Below are positions 59,760-64,000 of a DNA stretch of 64,000 bases, in pieces. Within the stretch, counting starts at the first letter, position 1, and each line of letters opens with the position of its first letter. A model generated the notes under the pieces. It was not told where the DNA came from. It was given only the letters and a program-made list of their open reading frames with translations, and searched no databases. Both the position numbers and the translations under genes were made by a program. The DNA lies in assembly GCF_945859705.1 (NCBI RefSeq), contig NC_079137.1, forward strand, positions 70,578,277-70,642,276. Reading direction: 5' to 3'. The DNA comes from Episyrphus balteatus (taxonomy: Eukaryota; Arthropoda; Insecta; Diptera; Syrphidae).

Positions 59760-60270
59760 GCTCTGAGACAAGTATGTAGTTTAATTTCTTAAAAAATTTC
59801 AAAATCGCTAGAGCCGTTTTTTAAAAAAAAAACTTATTTTTTATAAATAATTTTTTGAAACAAAAACTTGGCATGCCATTTAGTAGAAACTATTAATCAA
59901 CACCTAGGTAACTAACAAAGTCTAAAAAAAAAAAAACAATCAATGTCTCGTTTTGGAAAACTCAATTTTTCAAAAAAAAAAAAACAAAATAATTTTTTTT
60001 ATTTCAAAAATAATTTTTTTTCAAAATTTAATTTTGTATTTGTATAAAAATTATTTAGAAAAAATTCGCTGAAACTAAGCAAATCGTTTGGGAAAAAATC
60101 TGTTAAAAAAAAATGGTTCTATGGAAGGTACCGTTAATAACGATTTTTGGAAAAAAATAACTTTTTTTCATGAAAACATAGACCTTGTCTAAGAACTAAT
60201 ACTTTAATTTTTTCTTTATCAAAATCGTAGGAGCCGAGAAAATTAAGAAAAAAATTATTTCCACGTCTTA
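59760..60270 (-). mobile_element. Helentron-like family relic
   Basis: AAAATCGCTAGAGCCGTTTTTT, given here as AATCGCTAGAGCCGTTTT, then GGCATGCCATTTAGTAGAAA, GGAAGGTACCGTTAATAACG and ATCAAAATCGTAGGAGCC follow the order seen in copies B and E. Both termini and the microsatellite are missing. Confidence 0.55.
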
Positions 60271-62931
60271 GTTCCTTATTTCGAAATTCATGTTTTAAAT
60301 CTGAAAATCCATGTGAATAATACCGATTTTGAAAATTGAAACTTTATAAAACAATTGTTTTGACTCAAAACAAGGTTTATTTATAGAGTCAATAATATGG
60401 CTGTTAGGGTTTTATATGGCTCTGTTAGGGTTTTATAAAGCAGGATGCTGTGTCGGTTGTGTTCTTTCCGAACAAAGCTCTATCAAAATCTAATTTTTAA
60501 GTTTTTTATTTTTTGAAAAAAAAAAAAAAAATAAATAAATTTCTATGAAAATTTGAGAAAATAAGAAATAATTTTGTTTAAAGCTAAATTTTAATTTTAC
60601 TATTTCTATGTTTATTTTTTTAGTAACCTAATTTTTAATTAAAAAAGTTAAAAAAAAAAGATAAAAAAAGGTGGAAAAATGTTTGGATTTTGAAAATTTC
60701 AATTTAAATTTTTTCCACCATTTACTATCAATCGATATTCATACAAAATATATCTAAAATTAACTTTCAACCAAAATCATTCAAATAAATTCTTTGCAAT
60801 ATATCCGTCAAATCATGGCTAAAATGTTGAAAAATAGTTTAAACAGGCTAAAAAAATTATTAAAAACCAACAACAGAAAGAGGGGATGAAATCAAGGAGT
60901 ATAAACATTATTCAGCACTGAAAATCTTACGCGCTTTTTTGAACCTTCATAACTAGTTTATGTGCGTCTCACTATTTTTGTACAACTTAATTTTTGGCCT
61001 ATTTTAATGTTAGTGAAATTAAACATTTTTTTATTTGACAAAACACTAAAATATTTGGAACCTTTTTCAAAACGACACCTCCATTTAAAAGCCAAGAGTG
61101 CAATTTTATTCCGTTTTAGTTTTTGTTACTGATTTCCTTTTTTTTTTTTTGACTACCAAAAAAACAAAATTGGAAAATCCATTTATAGGGTGGCTCTGCT
61201 CTGCCTTGTGTGTAATGACAATAGCCACGCCATCATGGTAACTCCCCTCTAACTCACTCCTCACTCGAAGTGAGGAAGACTCCCTTGAGTGATGTAATTG
61301 TAAATGCATTTACAATTTGCTTATATGTATGTGAGTGAAGCTGAATGTTGTTGCTCTGTGTGTTACTACACCATTTTGAAAGCCATTTAAGCCACATACG
61401 AGCGCGCAGAGATTTTATATTATTTGCCATATTGCATCATGTAGCAGCGGTTGTAGATGGAATTGGGGTGACCATATTCGTCAATTCAACTTTGAAAAAT
61501 GTCTGCGTAACTGTGCGTTACTGTACTTTAGTGTGCGTTACTCTGCGTTACTGTGCGTTACTTTGCGTAACCCTGCGTTACTATTTTAAGTTAAGATTTG
61601 AAAGAAAAAAATGTAAAATAGCAGATTGTGAACCAATTTTTCGCCATTTTGATGCCGGGAAATTAGACTTTTCTTTAAAAAAATAAACAAAAAAAAAAAC
61701 GCATCAAGAAAAAAAATATCAAATGGTAACCCTAATAACTCAGAATGTGTGTATTTGTATCTGCACAGCTTTAGCATAACAACACCATCACCACCTACTG
61801 AGCGCTCACTGATGCTGTGTGCTACAGCGAAAAGCACTTCACCTGTTGTCTTTGTCGCCTTCCGTTGCCGCAACACCACAACCGCCAACCACCGCCTCGA
61901 CCGCCCCACGTATTTCGACACATAACCTCTCGTCGTTGTTCTCGTCCTTGTCCTTATACACAGCGCTATACAACACAGCCTGATGATGGCTAAGCTATTA
62001 TTTCAGCAGCTTTATAACCGGACTGGGTGCATTTAAAATGCATCAGCAAACGTTGTTCACTTTGCTATAGCGTCGTTTCTACCCCCACTCTCCCCCAAAC
62101 TCACACCCCATTCAGCCGCAATTTTTGCTGTTTCTGCTGATATATGTGTTGTACGTGTGTGTTTTTCATCTGTTGTTGTTCCTTGCCTTTCCATAGTGCA
62201 TGTGAGGGGGGTTGGTTTAGAAAAACACAAAAAAAAAGGAGAATCGAAAAAAAAAATATTGTTTGTCGCTGAGTTACAGCATGAATTAAACATTTTCAAT
62301 CGACACTTTTATATGCATTGCGATGCATGCTGAGTTGGGTGTTAAGAATGTTATAGTTGTTTGTTGGGGGTGAAAAGAAGGGGAAGGTGGATTTTAAGGG
62401 CTATGATGGGCACTCTCTATTTTTTTTTTTTCTCTTGGCATAAGTCCTAAACTATTTTAAGGTGTGACAGCATTCGACAAGTTTCAATGACTGAACCTGC
62501 TGAAACATCATGAAAAAGTAAAGGGGTTGGTAAATCAACTCCTTTCTGGTGTTTTTTTTTTTTTTTTGGGGAATTTCCATTTTTTTTTCCTTTGAATTTT
62601 TTTATTTCTCTCCATTTTACAAGAGAACGTGACACAAAGTGAACTTGAAAAATAAAAAAAAAAAATACAAAATCAAACTTTAACACACAAAAAAAAACGA
62701 GAAAAGAAAAACAGTGCTAAATTTCTCACTGGTGAAACTTTGTTGACAAGGGATGTTGACCTCGGATCGCTAGGGTGCAATTTAATAGGAGTTTCAGGTT
62801 TTTTGTTTTTTTTTTTTGTACTTCTTCTTCATTTTTTCTGTTGTTTATTCCAATGTTTTTTTGTTTGAAGTGTTTTTTATTTCGTGAAGTAAAGTGATAG
62901 AAGTGACACTTTAAAAATAAAATTGGATCTG
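60271..62931. other. Unique island, no gene supported
   Basis: AT-rich to about 61180, then balanced DNA. It contains a 20-bp direct duplication GGCTNTTAGGGTTTTATA (60400-60440) and a 10-bp minisatellite (61503-61583). No promoter or RNA gene is supported. Confidence 0.45.
61503..61583. repeat. TGCGTTACTG minisatellite, 10-bp period
   Basis: About eight units of TGCGTTACTG/C with single-base variants (TGCGTAACTG, TGTACTTTAG). It is contained in a longer plus-strand frame that reads Cys-Val-Thr-Leu-Arg-Tyr repeats, which is a repeat translation. Confidence 0.85.
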
Positions 62932-62935
62932 TTAA

Positions 62936-63476
62936 CCCTTTCGAACCCAAGCTATGAAAATCAATATTAAAAAATGTTTTTTCAGTATTATCGTATCAAA
63001 AACATCACAACTAAGAAATATGAATAGCAAAAAGTTATTTTCCAAAATAATAAATAGCAAAACTAATGTGTTACTCTCATGTTGCATGTAAGTAACATAC
63101 ACTGCCTATGACCACCAATAAAAGTCGGACAACTGAGAAAATAATTTTTTATGGAACAATAATATATGCTACTTCTTCTAAGCCAAAAAGCAAAACACTT
63201 TCTGGATTAACATTTTTAATATCTTTTTTTCAAAATTATGACCATTAATAAAAAAAAAATTTTTTGCTAAAAAAAAGAAAAAATGTAAAATTCAGTTCCT
63301 TTTTCGATAAAAAAAAATTAAAGGTATGGTATTTGACTAAATTTTTGTAATAATCCAGTAACTAGGCATCATTATCTTTCAATTGAGGTATCGAAACCTA
63401 AAAAAATATTTAATGGAATATTTTTTACGAATTTTTAAAAATATGTTACATGAGAGTAACGCTGGGTCCGAAAGGG
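62936..63476. mobile_element. piggyBac-type MITE, 541 bp, TTAA TSD
   Basis: The left end is CCCTTTCGAACCCAAGC and the right end read inward is CCCTTTCGGACCCAGCG. TTAA flanks both sides (62932-62935 and 63477-63480). A 13-bp subterminal inverted repeat GTTACTCTCATGT occurs near 63070 and, inverted, near 63449. TTAA plus CCC-starting TIRs is the piggyBac signature, but this family differs from the CCCTAGAAAGATA MITE at 36.7 kb. There is no coding sequence. Confidence 0.85.
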
Positions 63477-63639
63477 TTAATAACATGAAATTAGAGTTAT
63501 GCTTTTGTTAAGAGGGAAGAAAACACTTCAACAATAAAATTGAACTGCCAATATTTTGTGAGACATAAAGAAGCACTTTTAAATGAAATATACAAAAAAA
63601 AAAAACAAATCGATTGAAATAAATCTTGCGAAAATAGTT

Positions 63640-63790
63640 ACCATTTAGTTAGGGGGTGAAAAAAATCATCTGTACAAAATTAGATTAAAATTTGTCCTCC
63701 CGTTTAGGCACTGTTAATTTGTATACAGATAGACGGACGACGCACATAGGAGTATTTGTAGTAAAAACCTGGTCATAAGTCGACACTTGA
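63640..63790 (-). mobile_element. Helentron-like family relic
   Basis: GGGGGTGAAAAAAATCATCTG, shortened as GTGAAAAAAATCATCTG, then CCGTTTAGGCACTGTTAATT and AGATAGACGGACGACGCAC match the region around the microsatellite of copy C. Only about 150 bp is alignable. Confidence 0.5.
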
Positions 63791-64000
63791 AAGTTTTTCA
63801 AAGTGGGTGCAAAATAAACATGTGTCAACATGCTGCACTTATTTTTTTATGTTTTTCGATAGAAGTGTCTTGTTAAAAAATTAGTTCAAAGTTAACTGTT
63901 ACATGTACCTCATTTTTATTTCAATGCGAAGTACTTTGGTAAATGTTATTCAATATGCAATATCGAAGTGTTGTGATAGAAATGTAAATAAAACTAAATG
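63791..64000. other. Window end, nothing recognised
   Basis: AT-rich sequence with no open frame or element end. Confidence 0.4.

Overview
The window is eukaryotic, AT-rich, intron- or intergenic-type DNA from an insect, most plausibly a fly. I infer this from Helentron/DINE-1-like elements carrying GTCY microsatellites, piggyBac and hAT elements, the arthropod 'CTAGCTGACCCGGC' repeat, and many (GAT)n/(CAT)n microsatellites. No bacterial gene organisation is present, and I can support no protein-coding gene, rRNA or functional tRNA with confidence. The longest open frames (about 140-163 codons) lie in repeats or low-complexity DNA and show no recognisable domain. One 83-codon frame at about 4.8-5.1 kb is kept as a weak coding candidate.

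The window alternates between islands of apparently unique DNA with simple repeats (about 4.1-5.7, 7.5-9.0, 10.9-15.8, 17.2-20.5, 26.6-29.1, 31.6-33.5, 43.7-49.3, 51-53.8, 55.2-58.9 and 60.3-62.9 kb) and stretches of transposable elements. Several elements are complete, with both ends and target-site duplications (TSDs): a solo LTR (26105-26600, TSD ATAC), a hAT-like element (33523-34959, TSD ATTATATG), a 711-bp MITE (25012-25722, TSD ATGT), two piggyBac-type MITEs (36680-36912 and 62936-63476, TSD TTAA), a Transib- or CMC-like element (20636-22311, possible TSD CGCCG) and a hAT-like element rich in GAGCT motifs (36307-37990, TSD 7 of 8 matching). Five copies of a Helentron/DINE-1-like element (15.8, 29.4, 40.9, 50.4 and 54.3 kb) fall into two subfamilies. 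An unclassified 1.7-2.5-kb family is present at 5.7, 9.1 and 29-31.6 kb, with a fragment at 39.5 kb. Fold-back palindromes lie at 1.5, 3.4, 42.7 and 53.8 kb.

Nested insertions give a relative history. A Helentron-like copy splits the third copy of the unclassified family at 29.35 kb, and another splits a fold-back element at 54.25 kb. A piggyBac MITE sits inside the GAGCT-rich hAT-like element, which lies between piggyBac-like ends. The two signals most worth follow-up are the solo LTR promoter, where phased heat-shock-element pentamers sit just upstream of a TATA box, and the termini of the 20.6-22.3-kb element, which carry an exact V(D)J RSS heptamer. I did not find a coherent new multi-gene system; the interest lies in mobile-element structure.
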